Positions 20,862-31,530 of a stretch of DNA of 64,000 nt are shown here, piece by piece. Positions within the stretch are counted from its first letter, which is position 1. Every line of letters begins with the position of its first letter. Made by a program: the position numbers and the translations under genes. Source of the stretch: Capra hircus (lineage: Eukaryota > Chordata > Mammalia > Artiodactyla > Bovidae); assembly GCF_001704415.2 (NCBI RefSeq), contig NW_017189517.1, forward strand, positions 5,467,167 to 5,531,166. Direction: 5' to 3'. The notes under the pieces are model-generated. The model had not been told where the DNA came from. It did no database searches and saw nothing but the letters and a program-made list of their open reading frames with translations.

Positions 20862-21472
20862 TTCATTTCAGTTCAGTCGCTCAGTCGTGTCTGACTCTTT
20901 GCCACCCTATGGACTGCAGCACGCCAGACTTCCCTGTGGCTCATCAACTCCCGGACCCTAGTCAAACTCATATCCATCGCATCGGAGATGCCATCCAATC
21001 ATCTCATCCTCTGTCATCCCCTTCCCCTCCCATCTTAAATCTTTCACAGCATCAGGGTCTTTTCAAATGAGTTGGTTCTTCGCATCAGGTGGCCAAAGTA
21101 TTGGAGTTTCAGCATCAGTCCTTCCAATGAATATTCAGGGCTGATTTCCTTTAGGACGGACTGGATGGATCTCCTTGCAGTCCAAGGGACTCTCAAGAGT
21201 CTTCTCCAACACCACAGTTCAAAAGTATCAATTCTTCAGGGCTCAGCTTTCTTTATAGTCCAACTCTCACATCCACACATGACTACTGGAAAAACCATAG
21301 CTTTGACTAGATGGACCTTTGTTGGTAAAGTAATGTCTCTGCTTTTTATATGATGTCTAGGCTGGTCATAGCTTTTCTTCCAAGGTGCAAGGATCTTTTA
21401 AATCCATGGCCGAAGTCACCATCTGCAGTGATTTTGGAGCCCCCAAAAATAAAGTCTCTCACTGTTTCCATG
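20862..21472 (-). mobile_element. BovB 3' fragment
   Basis: Inverted BovB of about 610 bp, from the TTCAGTTCAGTCGCTCAGTCG tail to the codons around KITADG (GTCACCATCTGCAGTGATTTTGG). 5' truncated and broken by indels. Intermediate type: AGTTCAG tail but an older-type body (AATATTCAGGGCTG). Confidence 0.92.
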
Positions 21473-23150
21473 TTTAAATTAAATGTTTACAAATACAAAC
21501 TAGAAGAAGAGAAACTCAGCAAGGCTTCTAATTGTAGAGGAAAGAGGGTAGAAGAAAGTTTTAAAAATAGTTTTCTTAATTTGTATACTTTCTATTCTTT
21601 GTAGGTTTCTCCCAATGGCACATCATTTTATCAATCATTTTTGTTTGACAGTGGAGCAACTGGTGCTTTGATGATTCCTTCAAAAACTTTTCCATTTTTT
21701 TCTTTAAAACATTCTGTATTTTTCAAATTTCTATACTTACTAATTATGAGAAACCATCTCCTGGGCACAGTTTGCTCAAAAGTAAATGCTCTGTAATCAA
21801 TACTTGAAATTTTTTAGGCTCCTATAAACTGTAGCTCCTAGAAAACATGAGCCAGGGTTGGAGAAATTAAATTAAATTGCTCAACTATTTGATTTCCTTA
21901 CAATGCCATCTAAACAACCTAAGATTTAAAAACTTCTTTCAGGAAGCCTTCTTTTTCCCCAGTCAATTATAATTAGGGTTGATTGACTGCCAGAGACTAA
22001 AGGAGCAATGACGTTTCTACAATTCTCCAAAGCATTGTCAGTATTAAAAGGCCAAAGCAGCCCCACTTGGCAGCAACATGCTTGCAGATCACTTACAAGA
22101 AATGAATATATGAGCATGTTTGAATTAAATAAAAATACTTCAATCCCTGTGTGTTTACCATCAATACAAATGTGGTGTTTTTACCCAGTTGTACAAACCA
22201 TGAGGTTTCATAAATGGAAAAGCAGATCATCGGTGACCTGAGTATATATGTTTCTTAGTACACCATATTTTACATCCACAGATAATTTTTCCACAATAAG
22301 AAAAGATTGGTCTGCTGTGGGTGTGTTTTCACATATGAATATTAATTTTGGCTTCTGAATATGAAGCTTTTTGACAGAAGCCTGTTCAGAAATGTTCACT
22401 GCAACAATAGGATTTATTGGAAACGACTTTAGAATATACAGGACAGTCCCACAAAATCTGTTGTTATCTGCTTTTTATGCCAACTTCTCAATAATAGTTC
22501 AGCAGATCAATGGTCATCACTGTCTTATGAAGAAACACAGTGGTCATCACTGTCTTATGAAGAAACAGCATTTTGAACGCTCAGTGTGATTTCCATGAAG
22601 TATTTTGAGGATTCTTTTGGATTGCATTATGGCATATTATTTTCACGCTCTTTTTTAACTTTCTTTTTCATGAATGAAATTCTGCAAAATGTATTATATC
22701 AGATCAACCACAATGAAGAAAAATTCATAAATCAAATTATGTGGATATTAGACATCTTTTAGTGGAACGAGAAAGATTGAAAGACTTCTTTCAGTTCGTC
22801 ATCTATGAGCTCCGTTTGTACCAATTCATCACTATAGCAATCTTGTCAGTTATTACCTTGGTAAATAATTATTTCCACATCCAGTTTTCTAAGGGGCTTG
22901 GCAGGGTATCTTGCCAGCTAGTTCACATTAATGAAAAACAAACTGCTTGTGATCTATGACTGGGGTTCATTATCAGCTGAGTGATATCATACTTATATGC
23001 ACAGTAATCATACTGGTTGAAGCAGCATATTCACATGAAATAATTTTCTACACTTTGTAGAAAACTATTTTTACTTGGTTAGGAATGGGTAGCCAATTGT
23101 CAACTTAACAACTGAAGAAAAGATAGGTTATTTATGTCTGTAGCCACATT
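21473..23150. other. Unassigned sequence (about 1.7 kb) with a 30-bp tandem duplication
   Basis: One of the longer stretches without a recognisable repeat. It holds a 30-bp duplication at 22511-22568. Short open frames (for example 22741-22959) have no homology I can name and no start context or splice structure suggesting an exon. Confidence 0.4.
22511..22568. repeat. 30-bp tandem duplication (two copies)
   Basis: TGGTCATCACTGTCTTATGA-AGAAACA recurs at 22511 and 22541 with a 30-bp period and no mismatch over the shared 27 bp. Confidence 0.95.
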
Positions 23151-23155
23151 AATAG

Positions 23156-23342
23156 AGGTGAAAGTCACTCAGTCGTGTCTGACTCTTTGTGACATAGACT
23201 GTACAGTCCATGGAATTCTCCAGGCCAGAATACTGGAGTGGGTCACCTTTCCCTTCTCCAGGGCATCTTCCCAACTCAGGGATCTAACCCAGTCACCCAC
23301 ATTGCAGGCAGATTCTTTACCAGCTGAGCCACAAAGGAAGCC
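23156..23342 (-). mobile_element. Bov-tA SINE
   Basis: Inverted Bov-tA: body GTCACTCAGTCGTGTCTGACTC...GGAATTCTCCAGGCCAG, head GCTGAGCCACAAAGGAAGCC. The flanks are similar (AATAGAGGTG and AATAAAAGTAG) but the duplication is not clear. Confidence 0.88.
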
Positions 23343-23344
23343 AA

Positions 23345-23857
23345 ATAAAAGTAGATGATTTGTCAAAATCATCATCTCCGGGTCATTTTAAATCTTGGGA
23401 CTATTATTCACATGCATGCTAGAATCAGAATATCATGGCCAGATTTCAAGAAAGAAACAAGTATATTCTTTGGCTGAGCAAAACGTCCTCTATCTACACA
23501 TTCAGTAAGGTCACGTCAACACAAAATCAGGATTATTTTCCCCTACACATTCATATATCCTGTAAGTACAGCTTCTTTTGATATTAATAGAAAATTATCT
23601 AAGAATACACAAACATGTGGCTACATAACATTGTGATGCTTTTATCTGCACACACACACTAGCCTCCTCCCCACCCCAACACACACACAGTCAAATAATG
23701 TTGATTATTTTCAGAGGAAAAAATAGACTCCCATCAGAAATTTTGTTTTAAAAATTTTGAATTTAATTGTCTGATTCCCTGCATGAAGAACATATATAAG
23801 ACCATGAAGATCTAAGAAGCCCCAAAGACGTTACCTTTTGTGAATATAAACTTTTTG
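23345..23857. other. Unassigned sequence with CA-rich patch
   Basis: No gene. Short ACACACACAC blocks lie near 23650-23690. Confidence 0.4.
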
Positions 23858-24265
23858 TTCAGTCGCTAAGTCGTATTCAACTCTTTGTGACCCCATGACT
23901 ACAGCATGCCAAGCTTCCTGGTCCTTCACTATCTCCCAGAGTTTGCTCAAACCCATTGAATCAGTGATTCCATCCAACCATCTCATTCTCCGTCACCCCC
24001 TTCTCCTCCTGCCCTCAATCTTTCCCAACATCAGGGTCTTTTCTAATGAGTCAGCATTTCATTCCAGGTGGCCAAAGTATTGGAGCTTCAGTTTCAGCAT
24101 CAGTTCTTCCAATGAATATTCAGGGTTGATTTCCTTTAAAATTGACTGGTTAGATCTCCTTGCTGTCCAAGGGACTCTCACGAGTCTTCTGCAGCCCCAC
24201 AGTTTGAAAAAATTAATTCTTTGGTGCTCAGCCTTCTTTATGGTCCAACTCTTACATACTATATA
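23858..24265 (-). mobile_element. BovB 3' fragment, older type
   Basis: Inverted BovB of about 400 bp: TTGTTCAGTCGCTAAGTCGTATTC tail through GGTCCAACTCTTACATAC. 5' truncated and diverged. Confidence 0.9.
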
Positions 24266-24598
24266 ACCAAACCATGAGAATTCTTATTGCCTAGAAAATG
24301 TCATTACACCTCATTGCAGTACAAATTCTATGTAGACAGGACATACAAATAAATCAAAATGATTGCCTCTAGTAGATGTTTTTGGCACTTCATCCATGTC
24401 ATCTTGGCTGACATTGATGTCTCCTGCAGACCTTTCCAATAGATGGCAATGACTTCCTAACTATCTCTCAGAGTGTTTTCTGACCACCACTGCCCCCACC
24501 GAAACAGGGAAAGGCTATAAGTGCTGGGGAATTAACATTCCTGGAGTACTATCACCATTTAACAGACAGGATTTACTGAATCTCAACTTCCTTACTTT

Positions 24599-24604
<6 letters not shown>

Positions 24605-24644
<40 letters not shown>
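24605..24644. repeat. (GT)20 microsatellite
   Basis: An uninterrupted GT run of about 40 bp, directly abutting the 3' end of the inverted Bov-tA that follows. It probably grew from the SINE's own tail. Confidence 0.97.
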
Positions 24645-24647
<3 letters not shown>

Positions 24648-24858
24648 GTCATTTCAGTTGTGTCTGCTTCTTTGCAATCATACAGACTGTAGCTCACCAG
24701 GCTCCTCTGCCCATGGGACTGTCCAAGCAAGAATACTGGAGTGGATTGCAATGTCCTCTTCCAGGGGATCTTTCCCATCCAGGGATCGAACGCACATGTT
24801 TTATGTCTTCTTCATTGGCAGATGGGTTCTTCATCACTAGCACCACCAGGGAGGCCCA
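24645..24858 (-). mobile_element. Bov-tA SINE next to the GT microsatellite
   Basis: Inverted Bov-tA: AAGTCATTTCAGTTGTGTCTGC...CTCACCAGGCTCCTCTGCCC...GATCGAACGCACATG...ACCACCAGGGAGGCCC. Diverged in the head. The GT run lies where the tail would be. Confidence 0.88.
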
Positions 24859-25057
24859 ACATGTTCCATGCCATCTCTAATAGGATCACCAATAGGACTG
24901 AGTTTCAGTTGCTCACAGTGGTAACCTCCTCTTCAATGTACTGTCTACTGACTTTCTTCTCTTATTTTTCTTCCTTCACAACTGACTCTCAGTGTTTCCT
25001 GTGATGACCTCTCAAATAAACTGCTTGCAGGAAGATCTTTGACTCAGAGCAGGCTTT

Positions 25058-25562
25058 TCAGTTCAGTTCAGTTGCTCGGTTGTGTCCAAATCTTTGCGAC
25101 CCCATGAATCGCAGAACGCCAAGCCTCCCTGTCCATCACCAACTCCTGGAGTTCACTCAGACTCACGTCCATCGAGTCCATGATGCCATCCAGCCGTCTC
25201 ATCCTCTGTCGTCCCCTTCTCCTCCTGCCCCCAATCCCTCCCAGCATCAGAGTCTTTTCCAATGAGTCAACTCTTTGCATAAGGTGGCCAAAGTACTGGA
25301 GTTTCAACTTTAGCATCATTCCTTCCAAAGGAATCACAGGGCTGATCTCCTTCAGAATGGACTGGTTGGATCTCCTTGCAGTCCAAGGGACTCTCAAGAG
25401 TCTTCTCCAACACCACAGTTCAAAAGCATCAATTTTTCGGTGCTCAGCTTTCTTCATAGTCCAACTCTCACATCCATACATGACCAGTGGAAAAACCATT
25501 GCCTTGAGTAGATGGACCTTTGTTGGCAAAGTAATATCTCTGCTTTTGAACATGCTATTTAG
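25058..25562 (-). mobile_element. BovB 3' fragment, young type
   Basis: About 505 bp inverted BovB with TTCAGTTCAGTTCAG tail, ending inside the codons MFKSRDITLP. 5' truncated; otherwise close to the family pattern. Confidence 0.93.
25068..25553 (-). pseudogene. BovB C-terminal ORF fragment, uninterrupted 161 codons
   Basis: The last 161 codons of the BovB polyprotein are open from MFKSRDITLPTKVHLLKAMV to the natural stop near the tail (AIHGVAKIWTQPSN). This is the region after the RT with the conserved DAFELWCWRRLLRVPWTARR block and a basic GGRRRRGRQRMRRLDG run. Truncation removed endonuclease and RT. The openness reflects youth of the copy; no separate host function is implied. Confidence 0.88.
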
Positions 25563-25779
25563 GAACCCAAATTAAGACACTTATTTCAGTAAATAAAATA
25601 AGGAATGCAAACCCTAATGGAAACATTCTTATACTATATCCTCAAAGTCAAATATTTTCATCTTATTACATTCATGAGGGTTAGTTATTCCATGCTGCCT
25701 TCATTTGAAATATTGAAATAAACACTAAAGCTGATGACACAGTGTGTACATAACTGCTAATCTCTTTTTGAGATTTCAC

Positions 25780-26490
25780 CTATTAATTTATTTCAGCTCT
25801 CACCTCTATGCAGATAACTCTCAAGTTTATAGTTCCATCATACCTTCTCTTTTTTCCCATTCTCTAGTTGCCTTTTGAATATGTCTACCTAAATTAAATT
25901 TTTGATGACCCAAATAAAACATTTATAAGTCTTAATCTTCAACCCCCCTGCCCCCCCCCGCCCCCCACTTACACCAAACCAGCTCTCCTCTAACTCACTA
26001 GCACTTTCCTGGCCTCTAACCTTTAATCATCTGCTTCCAGCTTTGCTTTGTCTGTCCTATCCAATCAACAATCAATTGCAAATCACTTCCTAATACCTTG
26101 TTCATCTGTGTTTATATTTCTGTTATTCCTTTAGTTTCAGTCAAGGCTTAAACTGTGATAACAGCTTCATAACCAGACTCTCTGCCTATCCCCATCCCCA
26201 AATCCTTTATATTTACCAGAACAGATTAATCTTTTTAGAACTCTGTCCACTGCATGTAAAATAAAGACCAACTTCTTAGCAAGGCATTCTAATTTCTCTA
26301 GAAACTGCATTCAGCCTGCCCCAATTGTTTCCCCACTTGAACAGTGTGCTCCAGCCATGTAGCTACTCATACTTGCCTTGATATATTTGGTACTTTCCAT
26401 GTTTAATATGTTTCTTTTCTGTAGTCTGATTATTGTGTATTCAAATCTGAATCCTTCTCTAACTCTGACAAAACTTCTAGAATATTATTT
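25780..26490 (+). mobile_element. L2 LINE ORF2 3' part (about 700 bp fossil)
   Basis: The order of L2 landmarks is kept: TCTCACCTCTATGCAGATAACTCTCAAG, a C-rich block (25943-25966) at the site of the usual CATCTTCCCCCC, CCAATCAACAATCAATTGCAAATCAC, AACAGCTTCATAACCAGACTCTCTGCC, GTAAAATAAAGACCAACTTCTTAGCAAGGCATTC, CCCCACTTGAACAGTGTGCTCCAGCC. The coding frame is fully degraded. Confidence 0.75.
25943..25966. repeat. C-rich tract (C6-C9-C6)
   Basis: CCCCCC-TG-CCCCCCCCC-G-CCCCCC within the L2 fossil. On the minus strand this gives G runs of 6, 9 and 6. Confidence 0.95.
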
Positions 26491-26734
26491 CTAGAAAAAT
26501 CCAGCCACTTCACTGTACAGATGTGGACCATGAGTTCTGGAGAAGCAGAGTGTTTTGCTTAAAGTATTGCTTCAGCTTCTCTATTTAGCTATTTGAGGTG
26601 TTGCCTGAAAGCTATTGTTTCAAATAAACGTGTTTTCTCCCAAGGTAGCTTGCAAAACTCTCAAGAACAGGGACCATATCCTGTTCTTTCTTATAGAATC
26701 CAAATAATGGCAATGATTATAGAATACTACCAAT

Positions 26735-27100
26735 AATATTTTTGTAAACATAGTATGTGTCAGCCACTGTGATAAGTGTGTTGCATACATAATCTCATTT
26801 AAGTATCATAACAACATTGTGCTCAGTACAGTTAACATTAGCTTTATACATGACACAATGAAATTTAGAGAAGTTAAATAATTGCCCAAAGTCACAAAGC
26901 TAGTGCAGAAGGAAATGGTAACCTACTCCACTGTTCCTGCCTGGAGAATCCCAGGACAGAGGAGCTTGGTGGGCTGCCGTCTATGGCGTCACACAGAGTC
27001 TGACACGACCGAAGCAACTTAGTAGCAGCAGAAGCAGCACAAAGCTAGTAATTATAGACAACCTTTAAAGTTAGGTTTATATGACTAAAATTACTGAAAT
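26735..27100 (-). mobile_element. MIR fossil split by a Bov-A SINE
   Basis: The inverted MIR pattern is readable: GTATGTGTCAGCCACTGTGATAAGTG, ACATAATCTCATTTAAGTATCATAACAAC, AATTTAGAGAAGTTAAATAATTGCCCAAAGTCACAAAGCTAGT. The SINE at 26893-27049 cuts it; the rest continues as AATTATAGACAACC. Confidence 0.8.
26893..27049 (+). mobile_element. Bov-A SINE monomer inside a MIR, with TSD
   Basis: A Bov-A right monomer (AGAAGGAAATGGTAACC...GGAGCTTGGTGGGCTGCCG...GAAGCAACTTAG) ending in AGCAGCAGAAGCAG. The perfect 12-bp direct repeat CACAAAGCTAGT (26893-26904 and 27038-27049) is itself MIR sequence. Confidence 0.94.
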
Positions 27101-28097
27101 AAGACTTTATTTGCAAAATCTATTTAATAAGTTGGAATTTTAGGGTATGGAGTGATGATAATCTGTTCACCGTTTCCAATTGAGACAGTGAAATGGGAAA
27201 TGTAATGTGTGGGCTACATTTGTTGCTTTACTCTCACATTTCTTTAACCTTTGGTTAGTGGGTAATCACAATTTCTCAACAAAACCAGGGTGAGAGCATT
27301 CTTCCCGTTCTTGACTTATTGAGGTCAAGTCTACTGAAGTCACTGCTTTTGAAGATGAAGAGAACCTGATGCTGTGAGGAGAACAATGAGGTCTTTTGAA
27401 TTCACTGTGAAAGCAATGCAGCATGTTGGATGACAGCTATGAATCTGGTATGTCTCTCTCAGGATACTGAAATGTAGTATTATTGATTCAATAGCTTCAT
27501 GAGACTGATGTTGAAATGTTGAATGATTTATTCCACAAGTAAAGTCATATCATACTTCCTAGATTTTCATAAGCCTTACTATATTATAAATATAAATTCT
27601 AGATCAAAAACCTCTACCATCAATGACTTACTCATGAGTAATGTTCAAAAGAGTTGTGTACAACAGAGAAATGTATACTTGCAATTTACTAAGAGGACAG
27701 ATTTTAAATTAAATCTCCCATATATATATATAGCTCATAGTGCTATATTCTTAGCTCATGTTCTAGATTTCATAACCAATGTGTAAGTATGGTGATGAAT
27801 GTGCTGTTTTGAAAATGCTTTATCTTAAATAGCCATTAGGGAAATAAGCGACTATGCTCACTTATGACTTTCATAAGTGAAAGACTGGAAAGTTTTCATA
27901 GCTTTTTATAAACAGAATATACTAACAATGAGTCAGTTAGAATGTATTCACTACAATAATGATTTTGCTTTGATTATAAAATGCAAAGGTTCCTGCTTGG
28001 CCTGAGGATTTGCCTATCCTGATTAGTGAAGTCTAACAAATCCCGGTAATTTTGAAAGGACAATATTCTTCTTCTGGAGTTTGAGTCCATCTAGCTA
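27101..28097. other. Unassigned AT-rich sequence (about 1 kb)
   Basis: No gene or named repeat. A short (TA)n run lies near 27720-27732. Confidence 0.4.
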
Positions 28098-28808
28098 TTG
28101 AAAAAGTTGGCCTAAAGCTAAACATTCAGAAAACAAAGATCATGGCATCTGGTCCCATCACTTTATGGGAAATAGATGGGGGAAACAGTGGAAACAGTGT
28201 CAGACTTTATTTTTTTGAGCTCCAGAATCACTGCAGATGGTGATTGCAGCCATGAAATTAAAAGACGCTTACTCCTTGGAAGAAAAGTTATAACCAACCT
28301 AGATAGCAGATTCAAAAGCAGAGACATTACTTTGCCGACTAAGGTCCATCTAATCAAGGCTATGGTTTTTCCTGTGGTCATGTATGGATGTGAGAGTTGG
28401 ACTGTGAAGAAGGCTGAGTGCCGAAGAATTGATGCTTTTGAACTGTGGTGTTGGAGAAGACTCTTGAGAGTCCCTTGGACTGCAAGGAGATCCAACCAGT
28501 CCATTCTGAAGGAGATCAACCCTGGGATTTCTTTGGAAGGAATGATGCTAAAGCTGAAACTCCAGTACTTTGGCCACCTCATGAGAAGAGTTGACTCATA
28601 TTAAAAAATTCTGATGCTGGGAGTAATTGGGGGCAGGAGGAGAAGGGGACAACTGAGGATGGGTGGCTGGATGGCATCATGGACTCGATGGATGTGAGTC
28701 TGAGTGAACTCCAGGAGATGGTGATGAATAGGGAGGCCTGGCATGCTGCGATTCATGGGGTCGCAAAGAGTTGGACATGACTGAGAGACTGAACTGAACT
28801 GAACTGAC
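28098..28808 (+). mobile_element. BovB 3' fragment (forward), young type
   Basis: About 710 bp forward BovB, starting in the GAAAAAGTTGGCCTAAAGCT codons after the YADD box and ending with ACTGAACTGAACTGAAC. Only five bases separate its tail from the target-site duplication of the next SINE. It is the forward half of an inverted pair with 29714-30430. Confidence 0.93.
28176..28604 (+). pseudogene. BovB C-terminal ORF fragment
   Basis: 142 codons of the BovB polyprotein C-terminal region (GETVETVSDFIFLSS...GYES-type DAFELWCWRRLLRVPWTARR...YFGHLMRRVDS), then a premature TAA at a Leu codon position. The sequence beyond (LMLGVIGGRRRRG-like) continues in degraded form to 28790. 5' truncated, lacking endonuclease and RT catalytic motifs. 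Confidence 0.88.
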
Positions 28809-28813
28809 CTATT

Positions 28814-29119
28814 CTCATATAGGCTGCTGCTGCTGCTGCCGCTACTGCTATGTTGCTTCAGTCGTGTCCGATTCTGTGTGACCCCATAGATAGCAGCCCA
28901 CCAGGCTCCGCCTTCCTTGGGATTCTCCAGGCAAGAACACTGGAGTGGGTTGTCATTTCCTTCTCCAATGCAGGAAAATGAAAAGTATAAGGGAAGTTGC
29001 TCAGTCGTGTCTGACTCTTTGCGACCCCACGGACTGCAGCCTACCAGGCTTCTCTGCCCATGGGGTTTTCCAGGCAAGAGTACTGGAGTGGGGTACCATT
29101 GCCTTCTCCACCTCATATA
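28814..29119 (-). mobile_element. Bov-A2 SINE dimer with TSD
   Basis: Inverted Bov-A2: the left half begins GGCTGCTGCTGCTGCTGCC (the AGC tail, inverted) with TTGCTTCAGTCGTGTCCG, joined by AATGCAGGAAAATGAAAAGT to a second Bov-A unit (TTGCTCAGTCGTGTCTGACTC...GGGTACCATTGCCTTCTCC). The direct repeat CTCATATA (28814-28821, 29112-29119) bounds it. Tandem Bov-A units without a tRNA head define Bov-A2. Confidence 0.92.
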
Positions 29120-29713
29120 AGCACTCAACTCTAAATAGGAAGTGTTCTCTATAATGTCATAGCATTTCATATCATATGTTAAATTTGAGGATAAGAATTC
29201 AGTCTCATACTTTTATAATCCCATAGTACAGAGCATATGGTAGATGTTTAATAAATACACACTGACAGTTGATTGCATTTCCTCAAAAATTATGGCAACT
29301 CTAGGAAATACAAGAGTCAATGAAGGAAAAAGATTTTCAATTTATATTCTAAATTAAAGTAGATTTTTTTTTCTGTATTTCCAAACAATACTGTATATCC
29401 TATACTTTAATCAGTTTTCAGTTACCTGCGTATACCTAGAAATAAGTATCTTACTTTATGTGTATGGCATTGTAGATAGAGAAGGATCACTGTTAATATA
29501 ATAAAGATGGTACAGGAATAGATATAGAATCAGTTCCTGTGTCAAATTTACATGTTGAATGAAAGAATACAATTAGATGTAATGAATATAAGGCTGTATG
29601 TCACTAAATTCTTTGTACTTTATTTAGATTATGCTTAGACAATATTTAAAAAGATCATTATCTGAACACAAGTTTTCAGAAACTACAGTGAAGACTATTC
29701 TATTCAGAACTAA
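29120..29713. other. Unassigned AT-rich spacer
   Basis: No gene. GTACAGAGCATATGGTAGATGTTTAATAAATAC near 29226 may be the last bases of an L2 or MIR fossil. This spacer separates the inverted BovB pair. Confidence 0.4.
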
Positions 29714-31530
29714 TCAGTTCAGTTCAGTCTCTCAGTCGTGTCCGACTCTTTGCGACCCCATGAATCCCAGCTCACCAGGCCTCCCTGTCTGTCACCAACA
29801 CCCGGAGTTCACTCAGATTCATGTCCATCAAATCAGTGATGCCATCCAGCCATCTCCTCCTCTGTCGTCCCCTTCTCCTCCTGCCCCCAATCCCTCCCAG
29901 CATCAGAGTCTTTTCCAATGAGTCAACTCTTCCCATGAGGTGGTCGAAATACTGGAGTTTCAGCTTTAGTATCATTCCTTCCAAAGAAATCCCAGGGCTG
30001 ATCTCCTTCAGAATGGACTGGTTGGATCTCCTTGCAGTCCAAGGGACTTTCAAGAGTCTTTTCCAACACCACAGTTCAAAAGCATCAATTCTTCGGCCCT
30101 CAGCCTTCTTCACAGTCCAACTCTCACATCCATACAGGACTACTGGAAAAACCATAGCCTTGACTAGATGGACCTTAGTCGGCAAAGTAATGTCTCTGCT
30201 TTTGAATCTGCTATCTAGGTTGCTCATAAATTTTCTTCCAAGGAGTAAGCGTCTTTTAATTTCATGGCTGCAATCACCATCTGCAGTGATTTTGGAGGCC
30301 AAAAGAATAAAGTCTGACACTGTTTCCACTGTTTCCCCATCTATTTCCATGAAGCAATGGGACCGGATGCCATGATCTTCGTTTTCTGAATGTTGAGCTT
30401 TAAGACAACTTTTTCACTCTCCTCTTTCACTTTCATCAAAAGGCTTTTTCATTCCTCTTCACTTTCTGCCATAAGGGTGATGTCATCTGCATATCTGAGG
30501 TTATTGATATTTCTCCTGGCAATCTTGATTCCAACTTGTGTTTCTTCCAGCCCAGAGTTTCTCATGATGTGCACTGTGTATAAGTTAAATAAGCAGGGTG
30601 ACAATGTACAGCCTTGATGCACTCCTTTTCCTATTTGGAACCAGTCTGTTGTTCTATGTCCAGTTCTAACTGTTGCTTCCTGACCTGCATACAGGTTTCT
30701 CAAGAGGCAGGTCAGGTGGTCTGGTATTCCCATCTCTTTCAGAATTTTCCACAGTCTACTGTGATCCACACAGTCAAAGGCTTTGGCATTGTCAATAAAG
30801 CAGAAATAGATGTTTTTCTGGAACTCTCTTGCTTTTTCCATGATCCAGCGGATGTTGGTGATTTGATCTCTGGTTCCTCTGCCTTTTCAAAAACGAGCTT
30901 GAACATCAGGAAGTTCATGGTTCACGTATTGCTGAAATCTGGCTTGGAGAATTTTGAGCATTACTTTACTAGCATGTGAGATGAGTGCAATTGTGTGATA
31001 GTTTGAGCATTCTTTGGCATTGCCTTTCTTTGGAATTGGGATGAAAACTGACCTTTTCCAGTCCTGTGGCCACTGCTGAGTTTTCCAAATTTGCTGGCAT
31101 ATTGAGTGCAGCACTTTCACAGCATCATCTTTCAGGATTTGAAATAGCTCAACTGGAATGCCGTCACCTCCACTAGCTTTGTTCATAGTGATGCTTTATA
31201 AGGCCCACTTGACTTCACATTCCAGGATGTCTGGCTCTAGATGAGTGATCACACAATCGTGATTATCCGGGTCATGAAGATCTTTTTTTGTACAGTTCTT
31301 CTGTGTATACTTGCCACCTCTTCTTAATATCTTCTGCTTCTGTTAGGTCCATACCATTTCTGTCCTTTATTGAGCCCATCTTTGCATGAAATATTCCCTT
31401 GGTATCTCTAATTTTCTTGAAGAGATCTCTAGTCTTTCCCATTCTGTTGTTTTCCTCTATTTCTTTGCATTGATTGCTGAAGAAGGCTTTCTTATCTCTT
31501 CTTGCTATTCTTTGGAATTCTGCATTCAGT
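29714..31530 (-). mobile_element. BovB, 1.8 kb, RT domain to 3' end
   Basis: The second-largest BovB here. The plus strand runs from the CAGTTCAGTTCAGTCTCTCAG tail to GGAATTCTGCATTCAG, the codons for the LNAEFQRIARR region. It is 5' truncated, so the endonuclease is missing. No target-site duplication is clear. Confidence 0.94.
29772..31525 (-). pseudogene. BovB reverse transcriptase and C-terminal region, nearly readable
   Basis: Minus-strand frames in order: 31550-31272 (FQRIARRDKKAFFSNQCKEI, then MGKTRDLFKKIRDTKG), 31186-30887 (ASGGDGIPVELFQILKDDAV, then IPIPKKGNAKECSNY), 30841-30449 with RT motifs FIDNAKAFDCVDH, QGCTLSPCLFNLY and LRYADDITLM, and 30350-29772 (C-terminal region). Both Asp of YADD and the motif-A Asp are present; the usual Tyr after FID is Asn. 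Breaks: an extra A in an A run near 31285 shifts the frame, TAA near 31195, TGA at 30887 (an Arg codon elsewhere), TGA at 30449, and a one-base loss near 30350. Frames 31186 and 30841 share the same phase. Only five visible lesions in 1.8 kb mark a young copy, but it is dead. Confidence 0.9.

Noticed and set aside
24607..24840. Open frame with a Cys-Val repeat start
   Set aside because: Translation of the GT microsatellite running into a Bov-tA SINE.
28060..28822. Target-site duplication of the forward BovB at 28.1 kb
   Set aside because: CTAGCTATTG on the left and ACCTATTCTC on the right are only loosely similar.
29821..30375. 184-codon open frame on the plus strand, the second-longest frame among those examined
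   Set aside because: It lies exactly antisense to the BovB C-terminal coding region and recurs antisense to other BovB copies; kept only as a pattern finding, not as a gene.
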